A DNA stretch of 64,000 nt from G051903925 sp051903925 (GCF_051903925.1 NZ_CP173678.1:992001-1056000), one strand, 5' to 3'; counted from the first letter of the stretch, positions 25,104 to 34,521 are shown. Notes: generated by a model not told the origin, from the letters alone. A program made the numbers and translations.

Positions 25104-26219
25104 TCAGTCCGTCAGGTCGTTCCACAGCTCCTTCACCTTGGCGAAGAAGCCTTCCGACTCGGGGCTTGTCTCCTCACCCCCGGCCTTGGCGAATTCCTGG
25201 AGCAGTTCGACCTGGCGCTTGTTCAGGTTCACGGGCGTTTCGACCGCCACGTTGACGAACAGGTCGCCGAACTGGCCGCGGGTCGGCATCCCCTTGCCCT
25301 TCAGCCGGAACTGGCGGCCGGACTGGGTGCCTGCGGGGATCGTGATCTTGCTCTTGGCTCCGTCCAGGGACGGCACATCCACGGCCCCACCCAGGGCGGC
25401 GGTCACCATCGAGATTGGCAGGCGGCAATGCAGGTTGGGCCCGTCGCGCCGGAACAGGCGGTGCGGTGCCACCGAAAGGAAGATGTAGAGGTCGCCCGGC
25501 TGGCCGCCGCGCGGCGCCACCTCGCCCTCGTTCTTCAGGCGCATGCGCTGGCCGTCCTCGACTCCCGCCGGGATGTTGACGGACAGCGTCTTTTCCCGCG
25601 CGACATGGCCGCGGCCACCGCAGACCTTGCACGGGTCCTTGATCATGCGGCCATGGCCGTGACAGGTCGGGCAGGCCCGCTCGATCGTGAAGAAGCCCTG
25701 CTGCGCCCGCACCTTGCCCATGCCATTGCAGGTCGTGCAGGTGACGGGCTTTGACCCCGCCGCAGCGCCCGAGCCGTCGCACGCCTCGCAGGCGATGGCG
25801 GAGGGGATGCGGATGGTCGTCTTCTTGCCGTGATAGGCTTCCTCGAGCGAGATCTCGAGGTTGTAGCGCAGGTCCGCACCGCGCGCGGGTCCGCGCTGGC
25901 GGCCGCCGCCGCCCATGAAGTCGCCGAACAGGTCCTCGAACACGGAGCCGAAGGACGAGAAGTCGAAGCCACCGGGGCGCCCGCCATTGGCGGGGTCGAA
26001 CGCCGCGTGGCCGTACTGGTCATAGGCCGCGCGGCGCTGGTCGTCCTTCAGGATCTCATAGGCTTCGTTGATTTCCTTGAACTGCCGCTCGGCGTCCTGG
26101 TCCCCCGGGTTGCGGTCGGGGTGGTACTTCATCGCCAGCTTGCGGAAGGCCTTTTTCAGGTCTTCCTGGGAGGCGCTGCGCTCCACCCCCAGCAGGTCGT
26201 AATAGTCGGCCTTTGCCAT
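25104..26219 (-). CDS. dnaJ: Chaperone DnaJ
   Basis: Hsp40 co-chaperone that delivers unfolded proteins to DnaK and stimulates its ATPase. It is 371 aa: J domain (residues 1-70) with HPD at 33-35, a Gly/Phe-rich stretch (GGRPGGFDFSSFG), four CxxCxGxG zinc repeats (CEACDGSG, CTTCNGMG, CPTCHGHG, CKVCGGRG), and the C-terminal substrate domains. The ATG at 26219 is chosen over an earlier in-frame one by similarity of the N-terminus (MAKADYYDLLGV). It follows dnaK by about 105 bases holding a strong hairpin. Confidence 0.97.
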   Translation of the reverse strand: MAKADYYDLLGVERSASQEDLKKAFRKLAMKYHPDRNPGDQDAERQFKEINEAYEILKDDQRRAAYDQYGHAAFDPANGGRPGGFDFSSFGSVFEDLFGDFMGGGGRQRGPARGADLRYNLEISLEEAYHGKKTTIRIPSAIACEACDGSGAAAGSKPVTCTTCNGMGKVRAQQGFFTIERACPTCHGHGRMIKDPCKVCGGRGHVAREKTLSVNIPAGVEDGQRMRLKNEGEVAPRGGQPGDLYIFLSVAPHRLFRRDGPNLHCRLPISMVTAALGGAVDVPSLDGAKSKITIPAGTQSGRQFRLKGKGMPTRGQFGDLFVNVAVETPVNLNKRQVELLQEFAKAGGEETSPESEGFFAKVKELWNDLTD

Positions 26220-26252
26220 CGTGGGATCTGCACCCTTCAAGCTTCAGCGGAA

Positions 26253-26281
26253 CGGCCCTGTTCCGTACCGGAACAGGGCCG
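26253..26281. other. Perfect 13-base hairpin between dnaK and dnaJ
   Basis: CGGCCCTGTTCCG-TAC-CGGAACAGGGCCG forms a perfect 13-base-pair stem with a 3-base loop in the dnaK-dnaJ gap. No U-run follows in the minus direction, so it is more likely a processing, stabilising or attenuating structure that sets the dnaK:dnaJ ratio than a full terminator. Confidence 0.6.
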
Positions 26282-26324
26282 CCGCGATACCAGCACTGAG
26301 TGCCAGCACAGGGTTGAAGCGCGG

Positions 26325-28253
26325 TTACGCCGAGCGGTTCTTCTTCTCGTCGACTTCCTCGAAGTCGGCGTCCACGACATCGTCGTGGCCGGCCGCTCCG
26401 CCCGCCGCCCCGCCGGGCCTGCCGCCCGCCGGCCCGGCGCCGGCATCGTCGCCGCCCTGGTAGATGACCTCGCCCAGCTTCATCGCCGCCTGCGACAGCG
26501 ATTCCATGGACGCCTTGATGTCCTGGATCGTGTCGCCGGCCAGCGCCGTGCGCAGCGCGCCGATCTCATGCTCGATGTCGGCCTTGACCGACGGCTCCAG
26601 CTTGTCGCCGTGCTCCTTCAGCATGCGCTCGGTGGAATGGGCCAGCGCCTCGCCCTGGTTGCGGGTCTCGACCAGTTCACGCCGCTTCTTGTCCTCGGTC
26701 GCGTGGCTGGCCGCTTCCTTGACCATCTTCTCGATCTCGGCGTCCGACAGGCCGCCGCTGGCCTGGATGCGGATCTGCTGCTCCTTGCCGGTGCCCTTGT
26801 CCTTGGCCGAGACGTTGACGATGCCGTTGGCATCGATGTCGAACGTCACCTCGACCTGGGGCATGCCGCGCGGGGCCGGCGGGATGCCGACCAGGTCGAA
26901 CTGGCCCAGCAGCTTGTTGTCGGCCGCCATCTCGCGCTCGCCCTGGAACACCCGGATGGTCACCGCACCCTGGTTGTCCTCGGCGGTCGAGAAGACCTGG
27001 CTCTTCTTGGTCGGGATCGTGGTGTTGCGGTCGATCAGCCGGGTGAACACGCCGCCCAGCGTCTCGATGCCCAGCGACAGCGGGGTCACGTCCAGCAGCA
27101 GCACGTCGCGCACGTCGCCCTGCAGGACGCCGGCCTGGATCGCGGCACCCATGGCCACGACCTCGTCCGGGTTGACGCCCTTGTGCGGCTCACGCCCGAA
27201 GAAGTTCTTCACCATCTCGATGATCTTGGGCATGCGGGTCATGCCACCGACCAGGACCACCTCGTCGATCTCGCCCGCCGACAGGCCGGCATCCTTGAGC
27301 GCTGCGCGGCAGGGGCCGATCGTGCGCTGGACCAGGTCGTCGACCAGCGCCTCGAGCTTGGCGCGGGTCAGCTTCATGGTCAGGTGCTTGGGGCCGGTCT
27401 GGTCGGCCGTGATGAACGGCAGGTTCACCTCGGTCTGGACGGCGCTCGACAGCTCGATCTTGGCCTTCTCGGCCGCCTCGCGCAGACGCTGGAGAGCCAG
27501 CTTGTCCTTGCGCAGGTCGATGCCGTTTTCCTTCTTGAACTCGTCGGCCAGGTAGTCGACCAGGCGCGCGTCGAAGTCCTCGCCACCCAGGAAGGTGTCG
27601 CCGTTCGTCGCCTTCACCTCGAACACGCCGTCGCCGATCTCGAGCACCGAGATGTCGAACGTGCCGCCGCCCAGGTCATAGACGGCGATCGTCTTGCCGT
27701 CCTGCTTGTCCAGGCCATAGGCCAGGGCCGCCGCCGTCGGCTCGTTGATGATGCGCAGCACGTCCAGGCCGGCGATGCGGCCCGCGTCCTTGGTCGCCTG
27801 GCGCTGCGCGTCGTTGAAGTAGGCAGGCACCGTGATGACCGCCTGGGTGACCTTCTCGCCCAGGTAGTTCTCGGCCGATTCCTTCATCTTCTGAAGGGTG
27901 AAGGCGGAAATCTGGCTGGGGCTGTAGCGCTCGCCGCGCACCTCGACCCAGGCGTCGCCATTGTCGGCCCGTACGATCTCGTACGGGACCATCGCCTTGT
28001 CCTTCTTCGTCATGGGATCGTCGAAGGACCGGCCGATCAGGCGCTTGATGGCGAACAGCGTCGCCTCGGGATTGGTCACCGCCTGGCGCTTGGCCGACTG
28101 CCCCACCAGCCGCTCGCTGTCCGCTGTGAAGGCGACAATCGATGGCGTGGTGCGCATGCCTTCCGCGTTCTCGATGACCTTGGGCTGCGACCCTTCCATG
28201 ATGGCAACGCACGAATTCGTGGTTCCGAGGTCGATGCCGATGACCTTACCCAT
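26325..28253 (-). CDS. dnaK: Chaperone DnaK (Hsp70)
   Basis: ATP-driven Hsp70 chaperone, 642 aa. The N-terminus MGKVIGIDLGTTNSCVAIM, the Hsp70 signatures VYDLGGGTFDISVLEIGDG and LVGGMTRMPKIIEMV, the interdomain linker region DVLLLDVTPLSLGIET, and a C-terminal Gly/Ala-rich tail ending in DVVDADFEEVDEKK are all present. AAGGAG lies 9 bases before the ATG at 28253; the longer open frame upstream is a shadow of the divergent gene's region. An RpoH-type promoter precedes it. Confidence 0.98.
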   Translation of the reverse strand: MGKVIGIDLGTTNSCVAIMEGSQPKVIENAEGMRTTPSIVAFTADSERLVGQSAKRQAVTNPEATLFAIKRLIGRSFDDPMTKKDKAMVPYEIVRADNGDAWVEVRGERYSPSQISAFTLQKMKESAENYLGEKVTQAVITVPAYFNDAQRQATKDAGRIAGLDVLRIINEPTAAALAYGLDKQDGKTIAVYDLGGGTFDISVLEIGDGVFEVKATNGDTFLGGEDFDARLVDYLADEFKKENGIDLRKDKLALQRLREAAEKAKIELSSAVQTEVNLPFITADQTGPKHLTMKLTRAKLEALVDDLVQRTIGPCRAALKDAGLSAGEIDEVVLVGGMTRMPKIIEMVKNFFGREPHKGVNPDEVVAMGAAIQAGVLQGDVRDVLLLDVTPLSLGIETLGGVFTRLIDRNTTIPTKKSQVFSTAEDNQGAVTIRVFQGEREMAADNKLLGQFDLVGIPPAPRGMPQVEVTFDIDANGIVNVSAKDKGTGKEQQIRIQASGGLSDAEIEKMVKEAASHATEDKKRRELVETRNQGEALAHSTERMLKEHGDKLEPSVKADIEHEIGALRTALAGDTIQDIKASMESLSQAAMKLGEVIYQGGDDAGAGPAGGRPGGAAGGAAGHDDVVDADFEEVDEKKNRSA

Positions 28254-28358
28254 TGAGTGCAACTCCTTGATTTCGGCAGGCCCGCACAGCCACTTCGTGC
28301 ACCGGGCGAGCCCCCATTGGGACCTGGTTGAGTTAAAACCGCCTTGGCGTTGAGGACT

Positions 28359-28387
28359 ATATAAGCGGGGGTATGCAGGGCCGCAAC
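28359..28387 (-). promoter_or_regulatory. RpoH (sigma32) heat-shock promoter of dnaK
   Basis: On the minus strand GTTG (28387-28384) is followed after 18 bases by CTTATAT (28365-28359). This fits the alphaproteobacterial heat-shock consensus CTTG-N17/18-CYTATNT at all positions but the first C. Transcription would start near 28350, leaving about a 100-base leader. The remaining 28254-28578 gap shows no gene and also has to hold the promoter of the divergent large protein. Confidence 0.65.
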
Positions 28388-28578
28388 GCCCCTGCCACAG
28401 CGTTGCGACGCCTTCGTTTGGGCGACATGTCGCAGTGCTGCCAACGCCGCGGGCAAGGCAAGCACAGCGGTGCAGCAGGGTGACAGCCCGCGCGGTTCCA
28501 GGCCCGTCGTGGTGCCGGCACCAGCCAGGCATGGCATTCCGTGGGCATCCCTGTGCTAGGCTGGGGCGTTTCTCGCGG

Positions 28579-31578
28579 GTGACTACGGTTTTGGCCAGCG
28601 TTTTCGAGCGATTGATCGCCAGTGTCCGGCGCGTGCTGAGGGGTGGGCGACCCGCCGTCCCGGCGCTCCCGAGCGCGCGCGACGACACCCGTTTCCGGCT
28701 GGAGCGCCTGACCAGCGAGCTCCAGAACCAGCAGGCCATCGACGAGCGCCGCCAGGCGGCGGAACGGGCCCAGCTTCGCCAGCTCGACGCCTTTGTCGAA
28801 CGCACGGAGGCGTTCGAGGGCCAGGGCAGCAATCCCACCTGGCGCCGTCCCCTTCATGGCCGCGGCGAGGACATGGGCGACGCGCCCGCCGAGGCCAGAC
28901 AACCAGAGGCCAGACAACCAGAGTCCAGGCAGCCAGAGGCCACACAACCCGAAGTCAGGCGGCCAGACGTGAGGCAGCCGGAATCACGCGAGCCCGCGTA
29001 CCGGGAGCCCGAGGTCCGGGAACAAGGGAGACGAGCGCCGGAGAGCCAGGCTCCCGAGGTGGAGGTCCCCCGGGTGCCAGTCCGCGAGACGCCGACCCCT
29101 GGGGCACAGGGGCCCGCCGACCCGGCGCCTGAGGAATCGCGGGCGATGCCGCGGCGGGAGGAGCCCGTCGCGCCGCCACCCCGCGCCCGTGCCCGGACGG
29201 CACCGCCCGTCCAGGCGCCCGTCGAACCCCCCGTCGTCGAGGCGCCTGCGCAGGAAGAGCCACCACCGGCTCGGCCCACGACACCTTCGCCCCCGCCGTT
29301 CGTACCGCCCGCCCCGCCTTCGGCGACGGCTCCGCCGCCGGCCGGCGCGCCGCCGCGGCGCCGTGTGCGGACGCGGACGATGGCGGACGAGCTGTCCGAC
29401 CTGCCGGCCTGGATGCACCAGCCACAGCCGTCGCGCCGTCCGGCCGAGGGCGAGGCCCCCCCGCCGCCACCGTCACCGGAGGTACGCCCGGAAGCCCCGC
29501 CCGAGCCGGCTTCCGAGGCCCAGCCGGACGCCCAGCCGCACTCAGTGCCGCCAGAGCCCCTGGCCGGCCCGGCGGATGGGGCCGCCCCGGTTGAGGTCGC
29601 CGCCGAGTTCGAGCCGCTGCCGGCCGCGCCTGAGCCGGCGGCTGCGGCCGAGGTGCCGGACCTGGAGGTGGCGCCGGCTCCTGCCGCGGCGCTGGACGTG
29701 CCGTTCGAGGAGCTGGCCGAGGGTACGCCGGCGACCGACCTGGAGCTGCCGCCGCTGGACGAGGTCCAGCTTCCGCCCGATGTCGAGAGCCCGCTGCTGC
29801 GCGCGGCTCCGGTCGACGGCGAGGCGCCCCCGGAAGATCAGGCCGCCGCCGACAGCGTCCCCCACGATGGCCTGGTCCCGCTGGCCGATGTGCACCTGCC
29901 GCCTGACCTGGACAGCCCGATCCTGCGCGCCGATCCGGCATCCCCCGTGGAATCCGAATCCGTCGCGATCGAGCAGCCGGATGACGAGGCCGCCGCCGTC
30001 CTGGCGGAGGTGCGCGCCTCGATCCTGGACGCCAGCCAGGATGCCCCAGCCGCCGCGCCAGAGGCACCCGCCTCCCCGCTGCTGCAGCCCGCCCCGGAGG
30101 CGCTCGAGGTCGAGCCGCCAGTTCCTGAGCCGCCAGTTCCTGTCGCATCCGCCCCTGAATCGGCCGGCACCGCGCCGCCGCCGGCCGAGCAGGCGCCGGC
30201 GCAGCCCGAGCCGCCACTTCTGACGCCGCTCGCGGCGGAGCGGCTGGTGGATGCGCCAGCCCCCGCGCGCCCCGCTGCCGGCCGCTGGGCGCGCCTGGCC
30301 GGCGTCGTCGGCCGTGGCCGCAAGCGGGAGGACACCGCCCCGCCTCCGCCGCGCCGTGTCGAGCCGCCTCCGCCCGTGCGGGACGTGGCGCCGCCGCCCG
30401 AGGACGAACCGGCGGAGAGCGACGATCCTATCGCCCGGCGCCTGAACCGGGTGGCGACCACCGCGCGGCAGCACACGATGGTCCATGTGCTGCGCACCGC
30501 CGATCCCGGCATGCTGAACGCGGAGCGCCGCCTGGACGGCGGTCGCCTGGCCGAGCGCTTCGGCGACGACTATGCCCGCCTGGGCGAAACGGACGTGATA
30601 ACCGCCCTGGACCGCGGCATCCGCGTCCTGCTGGCGCGCGAGATCGAGCGCAGCCTGCGCGAGGCGGTGGCTCCCACCCTGGCGACCCTGCTCGACACCT
30701 CGCGCCAGGTGATGGAATGGCGGGTGCGCGACGCGGTCGTGGCCAGCAAGCCGGTGCTGGAGACCAGCGCCATGCTGCACGATCCCGAGCTGACCGACGT
30801 GGTCAACGAGATGGTGCAGCGGATCGCCCTGTCCACCGTCGGCCGCATCGGCCTGCCGGAGGCGCTGATGGTGCAGCTGACGCGACCCGATGCGGTCGAG
30901 GGCCTGCTGCCGGCGCTGGGCGAGTCGATTGCGCCGCTGGCCGAACGGGCCAGCCGCCTGATCGCCGCCGACCATTTCGTGGATGGCGACCTGCGCCTGC
31001 GCCACATCAAGCTGCCGCTGCTGCCGGAGCACCTGGCCGAGCGCATGGTGGCCGAGGGCCTGACCCCGATCGTCGATCACATGCGCCGCCAGATGGGCGA
31101 TGTCGGCAGCCTGGGCCCGGCCGAGGAAGAGGCCCTGACGCACGAGATCAGCGCCGAGTTCGTGGCCAACCCCAACAAGCTGGAGCCGGTCGAGCTGGAA
31201 ATGCGGGGCGAGAAGGTGTCGGGCAGCCTGACGCCGGGTGTTGCCTTCCGCGAGTTGCGCGTCGGCAATGCCCAGGGCTTCGAGGTCGGGTTGGCCCTGC
31301 TGGCGGACCTCTACAAGCAGCGGGTCCGCGACATCCTCTATGGCGGCGAACGCTCGGCCTTTCCGGCCCTGTGCGCCCTGTCCGGCATGACCGCGGGCCA
31401 GTTCGCCGCGGCGCGCACCCTGCTGATGGCGGTGGAGCGCATGTGCGGCCTGGCGGGTGGCGGCGTCAACCCGGTGACAAGGGCAGCGCTGGAGGGTTAC
31501 CTGCAACTGGTGCAGAACCCCAATATCGCGCGGCGCGTGATCGAGGGTGGCCAGGATCTGCCCGACTACTCGCGATAG
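28579..31578 (+). CDS. Large Pro/Glu/Ala-rich protein of unknown function with helical C-terminal domain
   Basis: About 999 aa from a GTG at 28579; ATG 28435 and TTG 28591 are in frame, and none has a strong ribosome site. I do not recognise it firmly. It has three parts. (1) Residues 1-100, a short helical N-terminal segment (FERLIASVRRVLRGG, then a coiled-coil-like ERLTSELQNQQAIDERRQAAE). (2) A ~530-residue low-complexity acidic and proline-rich region with nine 5-residue repeats (28891-29025, E-x-R-Q-P type) and two copies of VxLPPDxxSPxLRA. (3) A ~370-residue folded-looking helical domain from about 30420, with TSAMLHDPELTDVVNEMVQ, which resembles DUF2336-type HEAT-like repeats in alphaproteobacteria. 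No signal peptide or membrane helix. Divergent from dnaK. Confidence 0.75.
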   Translation: MTTVLASVFERLIASVRRVLRGGRPAVPALPSARDDTRFRLERLTSELQNQQAIDERRQAAERAQLRQLDAFVERTEAFEGQGSNPTWRRPLHGRGEDMGDAPAEARQPEARQPESRQPEATQPEVRRPDVRQPESREPAYREPEVREQGRRAPESQAPEVEVPRVPVRETPTPGAQGPADPAPEESRAMPRREEPVAPPPRARARTAPPVQAPVEPPVVEAPAQEEPPPARPTTPSPPPFVPPAPPSATAPPPAGAPPRRRVRTRTMADELSDLPAWMHQPQPSRRPAEGEAPPPPPSPEVRPEAPPEPASEAQPDAQPHSVPPEPLAGPADGAAPVEVAAEFEPLPAAPEPAAAAEVPDLEVAPAPAAALDVPFEELAEGTPATDLELPPLDEVQLPPDVESPLLRAAPVDGEAPPEDQAAADSVPHDGLVPLADVHLPPDLDSPILRADPASPVESESVAIEQPDDEAAAVLAEVRASILDASQDAPAAAPEAPASPLLQPAPEALEVEPPVPEPPVPVASAPESAGTAPPPAEQAPAQPEPPLLTPLAAERLVDAPAPARPAAGRWARLAGVVGRGRKREDTAPPPPRRVEPPPPVRDVAPPPEDEPAESDDPIARRLNRVATTARQHTMVHVLRTADPGMLNAERRLDGGRLAERFGDDYARLGETDVITALDRGIRVLLAREIERSLREAVAPTLATLLDTSRQVMEWRVRDAVVASKPVLETSAMLHDPELTDVVNEMVQRIALSTVGRIGLPEALMVQLTRPDAVEGLLPALGESIAPLAERASRLIAADHFVDGDLRLRHIKLPLLPEHLAERMVAEGLTPIVDHMRRQMGDVGSLGPAEEEALTHEISAEFVANPNKLEPVELEMRGEKVSGSLTPGVAFRELRVGNAQGFEVGLALLADLYKQRVRDILYGGERSAFPALCALSGMTAGQFAAARTLLMAVERMCGLAGGGVNPVTRAALEGYLQLVQNPNIARRVIEGGQDLPDYSR

Positions 31579-31690
31579 GTGAAGCGGCCCGATCCTTCAG
31601 CAGCCCCCTCCCTTCTGGGGCGACAGCCCATGGCGGCGCACATCGGGATCAGGACATCTTGGAGGTGATCTCGCATGAGCAGTCAATTCA

Positions 31691-32467
31691 TTGACCGCTG
31701 ACGGACCCCTGTCGCGCGACGACATCGAAGCATTCGTGCGCGATGGCTTCGTGCGCCTGGACGGCGCCTTTCCGGGCGCGGTAGCGGCTGCGGCGCGAGA
31801 GATCTTGTGGCGGGATGTGGGGTGCAACCGCGACGATCCCGCGACCTGGCCGGGGCCCGTCGTTCGTCTGGGCCTCTACAGCCAGACGCCGTTCCTGGCG
31901 GCGGCGGGTGCACCCGCCTTGCGTGGTGCCTTCGACCAGCTGGTGGGGCGCGGGCGCTGGTCGCCGATCGGGGCCGTGGGCACGTTCCCGATCCGCTTTC
32001 CGTCGGCGGAGCCGCCTGGCGATGACGGCTGGCACATCGATGCGAGCTTCGGGACGGAGGCGCCCGACTTCATGGACTGGCGCGCCAACGTGGCGTCGCG
32101 TGGACGGGCGCTGCTGGTTCTGATGCTGTTCTCCGACGTCGGGCCCCTGGATGCCCCGACCCGCATCCGGGTGGGCTCCCATGCCGACATCGCACGCCTG
32201 CTGGCTCCCGCGGGAGAGGCGGGCCTGAGGCTGCGGGATCTGTCGGGCCACGGCTTCGCGACAGCGCTGCCGCGGGACGAGGTGGCGGCGATTGGCCCAG
32301 CTGGAACCGTGTACCTGTGCCATCCCTTCCTTGTTCACGCGGCGCAGGCCCATCGCGGGACGCGGCCGCGCATCCTGGCGCAGCCGCCGCTGCTGCCCGT
32401 GGGCGCGCTTGATCCGGCAGGGCCAAGCCCGGTGGAACGGGCAATCCGCGCAGCGCTCGGCGATTGA
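31691..32467 (+). CDS. Phytanoyl-CoA dioxygenase (PhyH)-family Fe(II)/2OG oxygenase
   Basis: 258 aa non-haem iron oxygenase. Iron ligands would be His115 and Asp117 (GWHIDASF) and a distal His in LCHPFLVHAAQAHRG, followed by an Arg-rich GTRPR for 2-oxoglutarate. The N-terminal DDIEAFVRDGFVRLDGAFP is characteristic of the family. The only start in this frame is TTG 31691; the best ribosome site nearby (GGAGGTGATC, 31661-31670) instead fits an ATG at 31675 in another frame, giving only 8 codons that end at 31701. Either the start is unusual or a leader peptide couples translation. Function beyond the family is unknown. Confidence 0.8.
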   Translation: MTADGPLSRDDIEAFVRDGFVRLDGAFPGAVAAAAREILWRDVGCNRDDPATWPGPVVRLGLYSQTPFLAAAGAPALRGAFDQLVGRGRWSPIGAVGTFPIRFPSAEPPGDDGWHIDASFGTEAPDFMDWRANVASRGRALLVLMLFSDVGPLDAPTRIRVGSHADIARLLAPAGEAGLRLRDLSGHGFATALPRDEVAAIGPAGTVYLCHPFLVHAAQAHRGTRPRILAQPPLLPVGALDPAGPSPVERAIRAALGD

Positions 32468-32664
32468 ACGACGCGCATGCGCGCGCCCCAGGGCTGCTGC
32501 GCGCCTTGCGGCGCGGCCAAAGGCTCGTGCTGGCCCGCGCATCATGGTACGGAATCGTCATGAAACGGGCTGGCCCGCCAAGGGTGGCTGGCCCATTGGA
32601 GGTTCCCGGGATGGACGAGGGCGGCCCAGCGTCGCCCGCGCCCCGTACAGAGAGACGACACGCG

Positions 32665-34521
32665 ATGCCAGCCTATCGTTCCCGCACGACCACCCATGGC
32701 CGCAACATGGCCGGCGCCCGTGGCCTGTGGCGCGCCACGGGCATGAAGGACGAGGATTTCGGCAAGCCGATCATCGCGATCTCGAACAGCTTCACCCAGT
32801 TCGTGCCCGGCCACGTCCACCTGAAGGACCTGGGCCAGCTGGTCGCGCGCGAGATCGAGCGGGCCGGCGGTGTGGCGAAGGAGTTCAACACGATCGCCGT
32901 CGACGACGGCATCGCCATGGGCCATGACGGCATGCTGTACAGCCTGCCGTCGCGCGACCTGATCGCCGACAGCGTCGAGTACATGGTGAACGCCCATTGC
33001 GCCGACGCGCTCGTCTGCATCTCGAATTGCGACAAGATCACGCCCGGCATGCTGATGGCCGCGATGCGCCTCAACATCCCCGTCGTCTTCGTCTCCGGCG
33101 GCCCGATGGAAGCGGGCAAGGTCGTGCTGAAGGGCAAGGAAGTCGCCCTTGACCTGATCGACGCCATGGTCGCCGCCGCCGACGAGAAGGTGTCGGACGA
33201 GGAGGTGAAGGTCATCGAGCGCTCGGCCTGCCCGACCTGCGGCTCGTGCTCGGGCATGTTCACCGCGAACTCGATGAACTGCCTGACCGAGGCTTTGGGC
33301 CTGTCGCTGCCCGGCAACGGTTCGGTCCTGGCGACCCATGCCGACCGCGAGCGCCTGTTCCTGGAGGCCGGGCACCTGATCGTCGACCTGGCCCGGCGCT
33401 ATTACGAGCAGGACGACGAGAGCGTGCTGCCGCGCAACATCGCCAGCTTCAAGGCGTTCGAGAACGCGATGAGCCTGGACATCGCCATGGGCGGCTCCAC
33501 CAACACGGTGCTGCACCTGCTGGCAGCCGCGCGGGAGGCGCAGGTCGACTTCACCATGGCCGACATCGACCGCCTCTCGCGCAAGGTGCCCTGCCTGTCC
33601 AAGGTGGCACCCGCCAAGTCGGACGTGCACATGGAGGACGTCCACCGGGCCGGCGGCATCATGGCGATCCTGGGCGAACTGGAGCGCGGCGGCCTGATCC
33701 ATACCGACGTGCCGACCGTGCATTCGGCCACAATGGGCGACGCCCTGGCGCGCTGGGACATCGTGCGGACCAAGTCCGAGAAGGTGCACCACTTCTTCAA
33801 GGCGGCGCCCGGCGGCGTGCCGACCCAGGTGGCGTTCAGCCAGGATCGCCGTTGGGACGAGGTCGACCTGGACCGCGAGACGGGCGTGATCCGCAACGTG
33901 GAGCATGCCTTTTCCAAGGACGGCGGCCTGGCCGTGCTCTATGGCAACTTGGCGGTCGACGGCTGCATCGTGAAGACGGCGGGCGTCGATCCCTCCGTGC
34001 TCGTCTTCTCCGGCCCTGCGCGCGTGTTCGAAAGCCAGGACGACGCCGTGGGCGGCATCCTGTCCGGCTTCGTGATGCCGGGCGAGGTCGTGGTGATCCG
34101 CTACGAGGGTCCGCGCGGCGGCCCCGGCATGCAGGAAATGCTCTATCCCACCAGCTACATCAAGTCGCGCGGGCTGGGCACCAAGTGCGCGCTGGTGACG
34201 GACGGCCGCTTCTCCGGCGGCACGTCCGGCCTGTCGATCGGCCATGTCTCGCCCGAAGCCGCCGAAGGCGGGCTGATCGGCCTGGTCCAGGATGGCGACG
34301 TGATCGAGATCGACATCCCCAACCGCACGATCCACCTGGCCGTGTCGGACGAGGAACTGGCCCATCGCCGTGCCGCGGTCGAGGCCAAGGGCGCGCAGGG
34401 CTGGCAGCCGGCCAAGGACCGCCCGCGCAAGGTCTCCGCCGCGCTGAAGGCCTATGCCGCCATGACCACAAGTGCTGCCAAGGGCGCCGTCCGCGACGTC
34501 GACCAGCTGTACCGGAAGTAG
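32665..34521 (+). CDS. ilvD: Dihydroxy-acid dehydratase IlvD
   Basis: Converts 2,3-dihydroxy-3-methylvalerate and -isovalerate to the keto acids of isoleucine and valine synthesis. It is 618 aa with the family signatures CDKITPGMLMA (Cys122), SACPTCGSCSGMFTANSMN (Cys189, Cys192 and Cys195), MGGSTNTVLHLLA, and the C-terminal SGGTSGLSIGHVSPEAAEGG. The absence of a Cys in FVPGHVH fits the [4Fe-4S] class, as in E. coli. The frame is open upstream to 32464, but the conserved N-terminus MPAYRSRTTTHGRNMAGARG and AGAGAG fix the start at 32665. It is monocistronic. Confidence 0.96.
   Translation: MPAYRSRTTTHGRNMAGARGLWRATGMKDEDFGKPIIAISNSFTQFVPGHVHLKDLGQLVAREIERAGGVAKEFNTIAVDDGIAMGHDGMLYSLPSRDLIADSVEYMVNAHCADALVCISNCDKITPGMLMAAMRLNIPVVFVSGGPMEAGKVVLKGKEVALDLIDAMVAAADEKVSDEEVKVIERSACPTCGSCSGMFTANSMNCLTEALGLSLPGNGSVLATHADRERLFLEAGHLIVDLARRYYEQDDESVLPRNIASFKAFENAMSLDIAMGGSTNTVLHLLAAAREAQVDFTMADIDRLSRKVPCLSKVAPAKSDVHMEDVHRAGGIMAILGELERGGLIHTDVPTVHSATMGDALARWDIVRTKSEKVHHFFKAAPGGVPTQVAFSQDRRWDEVDLDRETGVIRNVEHAFSKDGGLAVLYGNLAVDGCIVKTAGVDPSVLVFSGPARVFESQDDAVGGILSGFVMPGEVVVIRYEGPRGGPGMQEMLYPTSYIKSRGLGTKCALVTDGRFSGGTSGLSIGHVSPEAAEGGLIGLVQDGDVIEIDIPNRTIHLAVSDEELAHRRAAVEAKGAQGWQPAKDRPRKVSAALKAYAAMTTSAAKGAVRDVDQLYRK

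Noticed and set aside
28891..29025. The nine EARQP-type repeats as a possible CRISPR or pentapeptide-repeat (A(D/N)LXX) protein
   Set aside because: The DNA repeats are degenerate, 15 bases, inside an open frame, with no spacers; the residues do not fit the A(D/N)LXX rule.
32542..34365. A 607-codon minus-strand frame opposite ilvD
   Set aside because: His/Asp/Arg-rich shadow of a highly conserved gene.
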